DNA from: an uncultured Clostridia bacterium
GTDB lineage: Bacteria > Bacillota > Clostridia > Oscillospirales > Ruminococcaceae
Assembly (NCBI GenBank): GCA_944382905.1
Contig: CALWNU010000029.1
Location: forward strand, 1-52,098
Reading direction: 5' to 3'
DNA: 52,098 bases
Positions 19,933-28,242 of the stretch are shown piece by piece; the first letter of the stretch is position 1; each line of letters opens with the position of its first letter. The notes under the pieces are model-generated. The model saw only the letters and a list, made by a program, of their open reading frames with translations. It was not told where the DNA came from and searched no databases. The position numbers and the translations under genes were made by a program.

Positions 19933-20469
19933 TTGGAAAAACCGGCGCATACCCTGTCTTTTTTGTTCAGCTATCCCCAATACCGGGATTATTATCTATA
20001 TTGCAGCAGCCAACGGCATCCGGTGTGGCTTGCCCCGGAATGGTTTTTGGGCGCCGGCGTTTTGTGTGCCATTCTTTCGCTTTTGTGCCGCGGCGGGGGA
20101 GCCGGCGGCCTGGTGGGGAACATTGCAGCGGTGGCGGCCATGGTTTGGGTAGGGCTGTATTTTGTAGTCCGGCTCGGCTGGCTGATGCGGGTATCCCATA
20201 AAACCAGGCAGCAGTGGCGACAGGCCATGCTCGGTGACCGGCAGACGCAGATTCGGCTGTACGACGGGTATTTTACCGTCCATTACCCGACCTTTTCGTT
20301 CGACGGGCAATATGAAGAAATCCGGCGGGTGGACCATACCCACCGGCTGGTGATCTTCCATCTGGCCAACGGCGCCATGATGCCGGTTCCCCATGAGCAG
20401 TACGCCGAGCAGATGTCTTCGTTTCTCCGGCAGCGGCTGGACAATCCCGCCGCGTTCGGACCGTTTTAA
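19933..20469 (+). CDS. YcxB-like membrane protein between gyrB and gyrA
   Basis: About 178 residues from a TTG at 19933 that follows GGGGGG; an in-frame ATG at 19879 overlaps the gyrB stop and is also possible. Two hydrophobic helices (about residues 38-56 and 61-85) are followed by a soluble domain with the pattern LYDGYFTVHYPTFSFDGQYEEI and LVIFHLANGAMMPVPHEQY. This resembles the YcxB C-terminal (PH-like) domain of Firmicute membrane proteins. Function is unknown. Its insertion between the gyrase genes is unusual, and both neighbours are within 75 nt, so it is likely co-transcribed with gyrB and gyrA. Confidence 0.7.
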   Translation: MEKPAHTLSFLFSYPQYRDYYLYCSSQRHPVWLAPEWFLGAGVLCAILSLLCRGGGAGGLVGNIAAVAAMVWVGLYFVVRLGWLMRVSHKTRQQWRQAMLGDRQTQIRLYDGYFTVHYPTFSFDGQYEEIRRVDHTHRLVIFHLANGAMMPVPHEQYAEQMSSFLRQRLDNPAAFGPF

Positions 20470-20544
20470 CCGGGAAAAAATCTAATTGGAAAAAATAGAA
20501 TCGGAAAGCGCAAACAGCGTTTTCCAGGCCAAAGGGTGAATAAC

Positions 20545-23115
20545 ATGAGTGAAGAGTTAAACAGAGTGATACAGGTAGACCTGGAAAAGGAAATGAAGGA
20601 ATCCTACCTTGCCTATTCCATGTCGGTCATCATCGGCCGCGCCCTGCCGGATGTGCGGGACGGGCTCAAGCCGGTACATCGGCGGATCCTGTATACCATG
20701 TATGAAAACGGGCTGTCTCCGGATAAGGCATACCGCAAATCCGCGGATACGGTAGGTTCGGTATTGGGTCGGTACCATCCGCATGGCGACGCTTCGGTGT
20801 ACGACGCCATGGTCCGGCTGGCGCAGGACTTTTCCATGCGCTATCCGCTGGTGGACGGGCACGGCAACTTCGGTTCGGTGGACGGCGACCCGGCGGCGGC
20901 TTACCGGTACACGGAAGCGCGGATGAGCAAGATCGCCATGGCCATGCTCACCGATATCGACAAGGATACGGTGGACTTTATGCCCAACTACGACGACCAT
21001 CTGCAGGAGCCGGTGATGCTGCCCAGCCGGTTCCCCAACCTTTTGGTCAATGGATCCACGGGGATTGCCGTGGGCATGGCGACCAACATCCCGCCCCACA
21101 ACTTGGGAGAGGTCATCGACGCGGTTTGCTGCATGATCGACCATCCGGATGCCACGCTGGATGAGCTGATGGAACATATCAAAGGGCCGGATTTCCCCAC
21201 CGGCGGCATTATCATGGGCCGTTCCGGGATCCGGGCCGCCTACGCCACCGGCCGGGGCAAGATCGCTTTGCGGGCGCGAGCGGAAATCGAAGAACATCAA
21301 AACCGGATGCGGATTATCGTGACCGAAATCCCCTATATGGTCAATAAGGCGCGGCTGATTGAAAACATCGCGGGCCTGGTCAAAGACAAGCGGATCGACG
21401 GGATCAGCGATTTGCGGGACGAGTCCGACCGGGACGGGATGCGCATTGTCATCGAGTTAAAACGGGACGCCAATGCCCAGGTGGTGTTAAACCGCCTGTA
21501 CAGCTTCAGCCAGCTGCAGGAAACCGTAGGCGTGATTTTGCTGGCCATCGATGGAAAGCAGCCCAAAGTCATGACCCTGCAGGAGATTTTGCGCAGCTAT
21601 CTGGATTTCCAGTTCCAGGTGATTACCCGCCGGACCCAATATGAACTGAAAAAAGCAAAAGAGCGCGAGCACATTTTAGAGGGGCTGAAGATCGCGCTGG
21701 ATTCTATTGACGAGGTCATTCAGCTGATCCGGGCGTCCAAAGACCAGCCTGCCGCAAAGGTGGCGCTGATGGAACGGTTTGGCCTGTCCGACGTCCAGGC
21801 GGCGGCCATTGTCGCCATGCGGTTGGGGCAGCTGTCCGGGTTAGAGCGGGCCAAGATTGAAGATGAGTTGGCCGCCATCCTGGCAAAGGTAGCGGATCTG
21901 GAAGACATCCTGTCCCACGACGGGCGGGTGTATGCGATCATCAAAGAAGAGCTCAATGCCCTCAAAGCAAAATACAACGACGAGCGCCGGACGGAAATCC
22001 AGTCCGTTTCCGGGGAAGTGGATATCGAGGATCTGATCCCGGTAGAGGAGTGCGTTGTGACCCGGACCCATTTCGGCTATGTCAAACGCCTGCCCGCCGA
22101 CGTGTACAAAACGCAAAAACGCGGCGGACGGGGCATTTCCGGCATGACCCGCCGGGAAGAGGATGTGGTAGAGGATCTGTTTGTCGCTTCCTCCCACGAT
22201 TATGTCTGCTTCTTTACCAACCGGGGCAGGCTGTTCCGCCTGAAATGCTATGAGATTCCGGAGAGCTCGCGGACCGGGAGGGGCACCAACATTGTGAACC
22301 TGCTGCCGCTGGAACAGGAGGAAAAGGTCCAGGCGGTTTTGAAGGTATCGGATTTTGCCGACGACCGGTTTTTGGTCATGGTGACGAAAAAAGGCGTGAT
22401 CAAACGCACGGAGCTGTCTGCCTACCGCAATGCGCGCAAGTCCGGGCTCATCGCCATCCATTTGGATGAGGACGACGAGCTGGCCTGGGTGCGGGAGACG
22501 TCCGGCTCCAGCGAACTGCTCATCGCCACCCGCGACGGGATGGCCATCCGCTTTAACGAGGCGGACGCCAGGTCCATGGGCCGTACCGCCAGAGGAGTGA
22601 AAGCCATCAGTCTTGACCCGGGGGACGAAGTCATCGGCATGGCGCGGATCCGGGAAGGGGCCACCCTGATGACCGTGACGGAAAAAGGGTCCGGCCGGCG
22701 GACCAGCTTTGACCAGTACCGGCTGCAAAGCCGCGGCGGCAAAGGAATCCGCAATTACAAGGTCACCGAGGAAAAAGGGCATGTGGCGGCAGTGAAGGCC
22801 GTCACCTCCGACGACGACGTGATTATGATTACCGACGACGGGATCGTCATCCGGATCAATTCGGACGACGTGACCATGCAATCCCGGTACGGCAGCGGCG
22901 TCCGGGTGATGCGGGTGCCGGAAAACGGGAAGATCGTCACCCTGGCCCGGGTACCGAAGGAAGAAGAGGAACCGGATTCACCGGAAGAAGGGCAGCCTTT
23001 GGATTTGGAAAAAGCGGAAAATCCGGATTCGGTGCAAGAGAAATTATCCCAGGCGGTCCAGGAATTTGCAGATTTTGCCATGGAAAAACAAGAAGAAGAC
23101 CAACCGGAAGAATAA
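20545..23115 (+). CDS. gyrA: DNA gyrase subunit A
   Basis: 856 residues. Breakage-reunion subunit. The catalytic tyrosine is Tyr122 in [12 protein letters not shown], and the winged-helix segment reads [16 protein letters not shown]. Six C-terminal beta-pinwheel repeats follow, with the GyrA-box-like [11 protein letters not shown] near residue 530. A roughly 60-residue acidic tail closes the protein. AAAGG at 20531-20535 favours the ATG at 20545 over the GTG at 20536. At the position equivalent to E. coli Ser83 this protein has Ala83, with Ser at 84 and Asp at 87, which bears on quinolone binding. It ends at a strong terminator. Confidence 0.97.
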   Translation: MSEELNRVIQVDLEKEMKESYLAYSMSVIIGRALPDVRDGLKPVHRRILYTMYENGLSPDKAYRKSADTVGSVLGRYHPHGDASVYDAMVRLAQDFSMRYPLVDGHGNFGSVDGDPAAAYRYTEARMSKIAMAMLTDIDKDTVDFMPNYDDHLQEPVMLPSRFPNLLVNGSTGIAVGMATNIPPHNLGEVIDAVCCMIDHPDATLDELMEHIKGPDFPTGGIIMGRSGIRAAYATGRGKIALRARAEIEEHQNRMRIIVTEIPYMVNKARLIENIAGLVKDKRIDGISDLRDESDRDGMRIVIELKRDANAQVVLNRLYSFSQLQETVGVILLAIDGKQPKVMTLQEILRSYLDFQFQVITRRTQYELKKAKEREHILEGLKIALDSIDEVIQLIRASKDQPAAKVALMERFGLSDVQAAAIVAMRLGQLSGLERAKIEDELAAILAKVADLEDILSHDGRVYAIIKEELNALKAKYNDERRTEIQSVSGEVDIEDLIPVEECVVTRTHFGYVKRLPADVYKTQKRGGRGISGMTRREEDVVEDLFVASSHDYVCFFTNRGRLFRLKCYEIPESSRTGRGTNIVNLLPLEQEEKVQAVLKVSDFADDRFLVMVTKKGVIKRTELSAYRNARKSGLIAIHLDEDDELAWVRETSGSSELLIATRDGMAIRFNEADARSMGRTARGVKAISLDPGDEVIGMARIREGATLMTVTEKGSGRRTSFDQYRLQSRGGKGIRNYKVTEEKGHVAAVKAVTSDDDVIMITDDGIVIRINSDDVTMQSRYGSGVRVMRVPENGKIVTLARVPKEEEEPDSPEEGQPLDLEKAENPDSVQEKLSQAVQEFADFAMEKQEEDQPEE

Positions 23116-23119
23116 AAAA

Positions 23120-23156
23120 CAGGTGCTTTTCCTTTTTAGAGGAAAAGCACCTTCTT
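23120..23156. terminator. Bidirectional terminator after gyrA
   Basis: GGTGCTTTTCC (23122-23132) pairs with GGAAAAGCACC (23141-23151), with A-run before and T-rich run after, between gyrA and the convergent M14 peptidase gene. Confidence 0.85.
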
Positions 23157-23171
23157 TTCTCGCGCAGCCGG

Positions 23172-24080
23172 TCAGAGGATCATGGCGGCCAGCAGCATTT
23201 CAATGAGCCTTGCGTAAATGGGTTCCAGCTCTTCGATGGGAAGCGGGTTTTGCCCCCGGCCGATTTCAATGGTAAAGCCCGGCCGGCGGAAGGCTTGGAT
23301 AAACCAGTCCTTGAGTCCGCCGTGGCTGGCGGTGCCGGTGGGGGTGGCCAGGGTATAGCCGCTGGAAGAAGCCAGCACCTGGGCGATGAGCTGGGCACGG
23401 GGCGGGGTGTGGTCTCCGTACCGGTAGTAAATTTCCTCGCCCTGGGAATGAAACGCATAGAGCTGGCGGACCGGCTGGGTGCGGATCCACCGGCAGATGG
23501 CGCGGGTTTCCGGCTCGCTTTCCGGCGCAGGGCCGCCGTATTTGCCGGGGCCCGGCCCAAAAATGCCGGCCTGCCGTTCCGCTTGTTTGCACAGGGCAAA
23601 CCCTGCGTCGAAATTGTGGTTGAGGTCCACGCCATGCGCGTTGGCCTGCCAGCGGGAGAAATCCCCGCCGGACCAGGCCAGCAGCTGCCGCTGGAGTCCC
23701 GGCGCCGCGGCGAGACCCTCCAGCGCGATGGCAATCCCGTCCGGATTGAGCGCCGGGATGACCACAAGCCCATGGTGATCCAGCGCTTTTTTCACTTGGA
23801 TATCCGCAAGCGGGCGGTTTTGTGCTATACTGGTCATAAGGTCGTCCAAAAATCGGAATAAGAGCAGACAGGTCAGCCATTCCTGCCCGTGGACGCCCCC
23901 GACAAACAGCGAGACCTTCCGGGGATTTCCAAGGCGGACGGCGTAAATCCCGCGGCCCAGCACCGAGCGGCCGATGGGGAAGACCGCGGACTGCTTGCCG
24001 TCACAGACGGATTGATAGGAGAGCATTTTTTCCCGGATCCGGGGAAAGGTGGGCGGGTTGGCGTAAAAGGACGATTCCAT
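23172..24080 (-). CDS. M14 family zinc carboxypeptidase
   Basis: 302 residues. The M14 zinc site is visible: GVHGQEW (His and Glu ligands, near residues 63-69) and the third ligand in AFHSQGEE. The catalytic glutamate is in FTIEIGRGQNP near the C-terminus. NPDGIAIA and VDLNHNFD are also family segments. Closest in type are the gamma-D-glutamyl-diamino-acid peptidases that cut peptidoglycan stem peptides, often in sporulation or recycling. No signal peptide is visible, so it would act in the cytoplasm or forespore. GAGGTGAT precedes the ATG. Divergent from the Nudix gene. The peptidoglycan substrate is inferred. Confidence 0.88.
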   Translation of the reverse strand: MESSFYANPPTFPRIREKMLSYQSVCDGKQSAVFPIGRSVLGRGIYAVRLGNPRKVSLFVGGVHGQEWLTCLLLFRFLDDLMTSIAQNRPLADIQVKKALDHHGLVVIPALNPDGIAIALEGLAAAPGLQRQLLAWSGGDFSRWQANAHGVDLNHNFDAGFALCKQAERQAGIFGPGPGKYGGPAPESEPETRAICRWIRTQPVRQLYAFHSQGEEIYYRYGDHTPPRAQLIAQVLASSSGYTLATPTGTASHGGLKDWFIQAFRRPGFTIEIGRGQNPLPIEELEPIYARLIEMLLAAMIL

Positions 24081-24199
24081 GAAACGATCACCTCACTGCA
24101 ATTTCTTTTTATTATATGAGCGGGTTCTGCAAGGATATTTCCGCTGCGTTGTCCTTTTGAAAGGTTTGGCATTTTCTGCAGAAAGGGGTACAAGACAAC

Positions 24200-24745
24200 A
24201 TGCAACATACCGAAAAAACCATTGATTCCACCCGGATTTTTGAAGGGCGGGTGGTCCGCCTGCGCAGAGACACGGTGGAGTTGGAAAATGGAAAGCAGAC
24301 GTTCCGGGAGGTCATCGACCATCCAGGCGGCGTCAGCATTTTGGCGCTGGACCAGGACCAAAATGTCTTTTTTGTCCGGCAGTTCCGCTATCCGTTCGGG
24401 CAGACGCTTTTGGAACTGCCCGCGGGAAAGCTGGAAGCGGGGGAAACCCCGGCAGAATGCGGAAAAAGGGAGCTGCGGGAGGAAACAGGTTGTACCGCCG
24501 GGCGGTTTGAGTCCATGGGAAAGCTGATCCCTACCTGCGCGTATGATACGGAGGTCATCCATCTGTTTTTTGCGTCAGACCTGACGCGAGGGCAGCAGCA
24601 TCTGGACGAAAACGAGTTTTTGTCGGTGGAGCGAATTCCGCTTGCAAAGGCGTTGGATATGGTGTTAAACGGGGAAATTATCGATGCAAAAACCCAGATC
24701 GCCCTGCTCAAATACCAGGCTTTGCGGGAAGCGGGGCGGATCTGA
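24200..24745 (+). CDS. Nudix hydrolase, ADP-ribose pyrophosphatase type
   Basis: 181 residues. A complete Nudix box is present: GKLEAGETPAECGKRELREETG at about residues 76-98. The upstream FFVRQFRYPFGQTLLELPAG matches ADP-ribose pyrophosphatases (NudF), which hydrolyse ADP-ribose to AMP and ribose-5-phosphate. AAAGGGG is placed before the ATG. It is followed 22 nt later by a NusG domain II protein, probably in one transcript. The exact nucleotide substrate is inferred. Confidence 0.9.
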   Translation: MQHTEKTIDSTRIFEGRVVRLRRDTVELENGKQTFREVIDHPGGVSILALDQDQNVFFVRQFRYPFGQTLLELPAGKLEAGETPAECGKRELREETGCTAGRFESMGKLIPTCAYDTEVIHLFFASDLTRGQQHLDENEFLSVERIPLAKALDMVLNGEIIDAKTQIALLKYQALREAGRI

Positions 24746-24767
24746 TCATCCGCAAGAAGGAGGAGTT

Positions 24768-25148
24768 ATGGAAGAAAAACGTTCCTTTGCCCTGGGCAAA
24801 AAAGATTGGATTGTGATTGGTATTTTGCTTTTGGCAGCGGCAGGCTGCTGGCTGTTTTACCGCGCCGCGCATCAGCCGCCGGAGCAAACGAATCTTGCGG
24901 TGATTGCCATCGACGGCAAAGAAGTGCTGCGGCTCAACCTGCTGGAGGAGGAGGACCGGATCCTTTCCCTGGAAGAAGTATATGGCGTGCCGGTTTCCTT
25001 TCAAATTGAAGATCACCGGATCCGATTTGTGAACGTGACCTGCCCGGACCATATCTGCGAGAACGCGGGGTATCTATCTATGGAGGGGCAGACGGCAGTA
25101 TGCATGCCCAACCGCACCTCGTTGAGCATTTACGGCGAGGAAGGATAG
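24768..25148 (+). CDS. NusG domain II (NusG_II) membrane-anchored protein
   Basis: 126 residues. A short basic cytoplasmic start is followed by one membrane helix (about 13-31) and an extracellular domain with the family signature TCPDHICENAGYLSMEG then AVCMPNRTSLSIYG. This NusG_II (KOW-like insert) family is widespread in clostridia and often sits near flavin or Rnf-type transport genes; here it does not. The paired Cys-x4-Cys plus a later Cys could form disulfides or bind a ligand. AAGGAGGAG at 24757-24765 fixes the ATG at 24768; the frame is open further upstream. Function unknown. Confidence 0.85.
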   Translation: MEEKRSFALGKKDWIVIGILLLAAAGCWLFYRAAHQPPEQTNLAVIAIDGKEVLRLNLLEEEDRILSLEEVYGVPVSFQIEDHRIRFVNVTCPDHICENAGYLSMEGQTAVCMPNRTSLSIYGEEG

Positions 25149-25254
25149 GAAAAGGTTTTTCAGCGATTTATTTGTATTTTTATCCAAAAAGTCATGGACA
25201 AAACGAGTAAATCTGTAGAACTTTTGTCAATCCCTTCCCTCTTTTTCAAAAATA

Positions 25255-25263
25255 TGGTATACT
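25255..25263 (+). promoter_or_regulatory. Extended -10 upstream of the MinD-like gene
   Basis: TGGTATACT, with TATACT at 25258-25263, about 50 nt before the start. A TTGTCA at 25224 is too far away (28 nt spacer) to be its -35. Confidence 0.45.
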
Positions 25264-25312
25264 GATATCCAAATCGGTGTATTTGGCCAGCAGGAATGGA
25301 AAAGAGGAAATC

Positions 25313-26053
25313 ATGAAGCAAAAAGGGACGATTGTCATGGCCGTCTCCGGAAAAGGCGGCGTTGGGAAATCCTGCCTGACGGTGACGGTGGGAAGAGAAT
25401 TGGCCCGGCTGGGGCAGCGGACGCTGCTGGTGGAAATGGAATTGGGGCTTGGCGTATTGGACGTGATGCTCGGGCTGGAACGGGGCGTTTGCTGTTTGGC
25501 CGACTTGTTGGACAGCAGGTGCGACGCAAAGGATTGCGTGATGGCGGTGCCGGGGGAACCGGGGCTGTGGGCGCTTTTGTCTGTCAACGAGAAAGATTTT
25601 GTCTATGATCCGGCGGTTTTTGCAGAAAAAATGGACGAACTGGCCGGATCTTTTGATTGGATTTTGATCGAGACGCCGCCGGGATATGGTTCTTGGTTTG
25701 CCGCAGCCTGCCAGGCAGCGGACGAGGCGGTGATTGTGGCCACCCCGGACCTGCCGTGCCTGCGGCAGGGCAGGGAAGTTTCCGACCTGTTGGAGGATTG
25801 GCCGTCGGTCCGCCAGCGGCTGATTGTCAACCGGCTGGACAGCAAGCGTTTTTGCGCCTGGCGGCCCATCGCGAATCTGGATGTGGCCATCGACCAGGTG
25901 GGCGTCCCGCTGCTGGGCGTGGTCCCGGAGGATGGGCGGCTGTCTTATTGGATCAACGCAGGAAAATCACTGCCGCAGGACAGCGGCGCAAGAAAAGCCT
26001 GCCAGCGGATTGCAAGGAGACTGTTGGGGCAGGCGGTGGAATTGGGGATCTAA
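25313..26053 (+). CDS. MinD/ParA-like P-loop ATPase
   Basis: 246 residues. The deviant Walker A is [12 protein letters not shown] (residues about 11-22), with the ParA/MinD signature lysine. The next strand reads [17 protein letters not shown], resembling MinD's DxDxGLxxLDxxMG but with both aspartates replaced by glutamate. [16 protein letters not shown] and LIVNRLD correspond to later MinD motifs. The C-terminus is basic and amphipathic in pattern ([14 protein letters not shown]), which could be a membrane-targeting helix. It sits just before mgsA, a neighbour of min genes in some clostridia, but no minC or minE is present. Calling it MinD would be too strong. Confidence 0.8.
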   Translation: MKQKGTIVMAVSGKGGVGKSCLTVTVGRELARLGQRTLLVEMELGLGVLDVMLGLERGVCCLADLLDSRCDAKDCVMAVPGEPGLWALLSVNEKDFVYDPAVFAEKMDELAGSFDWILIETPPGYGSWFAAACQAADEAVIVATPDLPCLRQGREVSDLLEDWPSVRQRLIVNRLDSKRFCAWRPIANLDVAIDQVGVPLLGVVPEDGRLSYWINAGKSLPQDSGARKACQRIARRLLGQAVELGI

Positions 26054-26082
26054 GAGAACACACAGAAAGGATGATCTTGGAA

Positions 26083-26484
26083 ATGACAATCGCTTTGACA
26101 GCGCACGACGCAAAAAAAGAGCTGATGGTCCAGTTTTGTATCGCCTACTGCGGCATTCTCAGCCATCATGCCTTATGCGGTACCGGAACAACCTGCAAAA
26201 TGGTATCGGAAGCCACCGGATTGGAGATCGTCCGGTTCTTAAGCGGCGAACAGGGCGGGGACCAGCAGATTGCGGCGCGGATTGCCTGCAACGAAATTGA
26301 CCTGCTTTTGTTTTTCCGGGATCCGCTGACCCAGAAGGAAGAAGAAAACGACCGCGCCCAGCTGTTGCGTTTGTGCGATGTCCATAATATTCCGGTGGCG
26401 ACCAATATCGCCACGGCGGAAGCGCTGATCCACGCGCTGGAACGGGGCGATTTGGATTGGAGAAATATTGTCCACGCGGGGTAA
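26083..26484 (+). CDS. mgsA: Methylglyoxal synthase
   Basis: 133 residues. Converts dihydroxyacetone phosphate to methylglyoxal plus phosphate, a glycolytic bypass that relieves sugar-phosphate stress. Family motifs are [24 protein letters not shown] (phosphate site), [17 protein letters not shown] with the catalytic aspartate, [10 protein letters not shown] and the allosteric or C-terminal [18 protein letters not shown]. The frame is open upstream. Three starts compete (ATG 26071, TTG 26077, ATG 26083) behind AGAAAGG at 26064-26070. 26083 gives the closest family N-terminus, 26077 the best spacing. It is likely co-transcribed with the MinD-like gene. Confidence 0.93.
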   Translation: MTIALTAHDAKKELMVQFCIAYCGILSHHALCGTGTTCKMVSEATGLEIVRFLSGEQGGDQQIAARIACNEIDLLLFFRDPLTQKEEENDRAQLLRLCDVHNIPVATNIATAEALIHALERGDLDWRNIVHAG

Positions 26485-26506
26485 GGCGGCGGACGGTTTA
26501 TTTTGC

Positions 26507-26535
26507 TTGCAAATTTGCCCTGTTTGGGGTATAAT
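26507..26535 (+). promoter_or_regulatory. Promoter of the hisS-aspS operon
   Basis: TTGCAA (26507-26512) and TATAAT (26530-26535), 17-nt spacer, upstream of the T-box leader. Confidence 0.75.
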
Positions 26536-26544
26536 CGTGAATTG

Positions 26545-26837
26545 ATCCAGCTGGGTGGATGGCTGGAAAAAGGAAGAAATGTGGATTCGGCGGGAATTTT
26601 CCTCGAAACCGGCACAGAGAAGCGCCTCTTGGCTGAAAAGGCGCCGCCAATGGCGAAGGGGAAACCGACACCCGTCTGGCAGGCAGGGGGAACGACCTCG
26701 TTTGATAGGAACTGGTAGCCCTGCTCGTTTGACCGGCGTTAACGGTCAAAAAGTGGAGGACAAGCTTGTCCTCAATGAGGGTGGCACCGCGGATGAAACT
26801 CCGTCCCTTCCAAGGAGGAAGGAACGGAGTTTTTTTA
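26545..26837 (+). promoter_or_regulatory. T-box leader of hisS-aspS
   Basis: The T-box core GGGTGGCACCGCGG (26779-26792) is perfect. Stem I elements are visible: CAGAGA at 26615-26620 and the apical arm GCGCC...GGCGC (26622-26644) with TTGGCTGA in its loop. A terminator follows, ACTCCGT pairing with ACGGAGT, plus CCTTCC with GGAAGG, and a T-run (26797-26837). Uncharged tRNA would favour the antiterminator. The expected specifier side (after GGGGAAA) reads CCGACACCCG, containing GAC (Asp) at 26667-26669 and CAC (His) at 26669-26671. Both codons match the two enzymes encoded downstream. This leader fills the 396-nt gap between mgsA and hisS. Confidence 0.9.
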
Positions 26838-26880
26838 CAACAAGCGGCAAGAAGCCGAAAACAGGATGGGAGGAACGAAA

Positions 26881-28230
26881 ATGGCGATTTTGACCAAGGG
26901 GCCGAGAGGGACCCAGGATGTGCTGCCAAGCCAAAGCTACAAATGGCAGTATTTGGAGCATAAAGTGATGGAAATTGCCGGACTGTACGGCTTTCGGGAA
27001 ATTCGGGTGCCGACGTTTGAGCATACGGAACTGTTTAACCGGTCGGTGGGGGATACCACCGACGTGGTGCAAAAGGAAATGTACACGTTCGAGGACAAAG
27101 GGGGGCGGTCCATTACCCTTCGCCCGGAGGGGACGGCCGGGACGCTGCGCAGCGCCATTGAACACGGCCTTTTGGGGGATGCGCTGCCGGTAAAAGCCGC
27201 TTATTTGCTGTCCGCCTTCCGGTATGAAAAACCGCAGGCGGGCAGGCTGCGGGAATTCCACCAGTTCGGTGTGGAAATGTTGGGATCTTCCGCCGCCGCC
27301 AGCGACGCGGAAGTGATTTCCATGGTGTTTCATCTGTTCCAGGCTTTGGGGATCCAAGCAAAGCTGGAGCTTAATTCCATCGGTTGCCCTACCTGTCGGG
27401 CAAACTATCAAAAAGCCCTGTATGAGCATTTTGCCGCCCGCAGGGAAGAGCTTTGCGACACCTGCAAAGACCGCCTGGAACGAAACCCCATGCGGCTATT
27501 AGACTGCAAAAGCCCGATTTGCCAGCAAATTGGGCAGGGCGCCCCGGTGATGCTGGACTTTTTGTGCGAGGAATGTACCGCCCATTTCGCGCAGGTCAAA
27601 GCGCGGCTGGAAGCCATGGGCATTGCCTATGAAATCAACCCCAAGATCGTCCGGGGGCTGGATTATTACACCAAGACGGTATTCGAGTTTGTCAGCGACA
27701 AAATTGGCGCGCAAAGCACCATCTGCGCCGGTGGCCGGTATGACGGGCTGATCCAGCAGCTGGGCGGCCCTGCGCTGCCCGGCGTGGGGTTTGCCATGGG
27801 GCTGGAACGGATCCTGATGACCATGGAAGCTTCCGGCAGCCCGTTCCCGGCACAGCCGGAGTGTATGGTGTACCTTGGCAGCATGGGGGACGCGGCCGGC
27901 GCCAAAGCCGCCCAGCTGGTAGAGCAGCTGCGGCAGGAGGGCTTCTGGGCGGAATGCGATACCGTGGGCCGGTCGGTCAAGGCGCAGATGAAATACGCCA
28001 ACAAGCTGGGCGCGCGGTTTTCTGCGATTCTCGGCGACAGCGAACTGGAGTCGGGGACGGCGGATCTGAAAAAGATGGACGACGGGTCGGTGACCCAGAT
28101 CCGGCTGGACGCCGGTCCGGACGAGCCGGGCAGCCTGGTGCAGGCGGTGTATGCCAGCCGGCTGGACGAGGTGGCCGGGGCGCTGGCGGGCCCGGGGGAA
28201 ACAGCAGATTCCAAAAATGCAAATAGATAG
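26881..28230 (+). CDS. hisS: Histidyl-tRNA synthetase
   Basis: 449 residues; class II synthetase charging tRNA-His. It starts MAILTKGPRGTQDVLP. Motif 2 is in the LRPEGTAGTLR region, and the two histidine-binding segments are LDYYTKTVFEF (HisA-type, near 260) and ICAGGRYDGL. Motif 3 is GVGFAMGLERIL. The C-terminal anticodon-binding domain covers about 335-435. GGGAGGA upstream favours ATG 26881 over 26866. It is first gene of the T-box operon, with aspS 12 nt downstream. Confidence 0.97.
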   Translation: MAILTKGPRGTQDVLPSQSYKWQYLEHKVMEIAGLYGFREIRVPTFEHTELFNRSVGDTTDVVQKEMYTFEDKGGRSITLRPEGTAGTLRSAIEHGLLGDALPVKAAYLLSAFRYEKPQAGRLREFHQFGVEMLGSSAAASDAEVISMVFHLFQALGIQAKLELNSIGCPTCRANYQKALYEHFAARREELCDTCKDRLERNPMRLLDCKSPICQQIGQGAPVMLDFLCEECTAHFAQVKARLEAMGIAYEINPKIVRGLDYYTKTVFEFVSDKIGAQSTICAGGRYDGLIQQLGGPALPGVGFAMGLERILMTMEASGSPFPAQPECMVYLGSMGDAAGAKAAQLVEQLRQEGFWAECDTVGRSVKAQMKYANKLGARFSAILGDSELESGTADLKKMDDGSVTQIRLDAGPDEPGSLVQAVYASRLDEVAGALAGPGETADSKNANR

Positions 28231-28242
28231 GAGTGGGATGTG

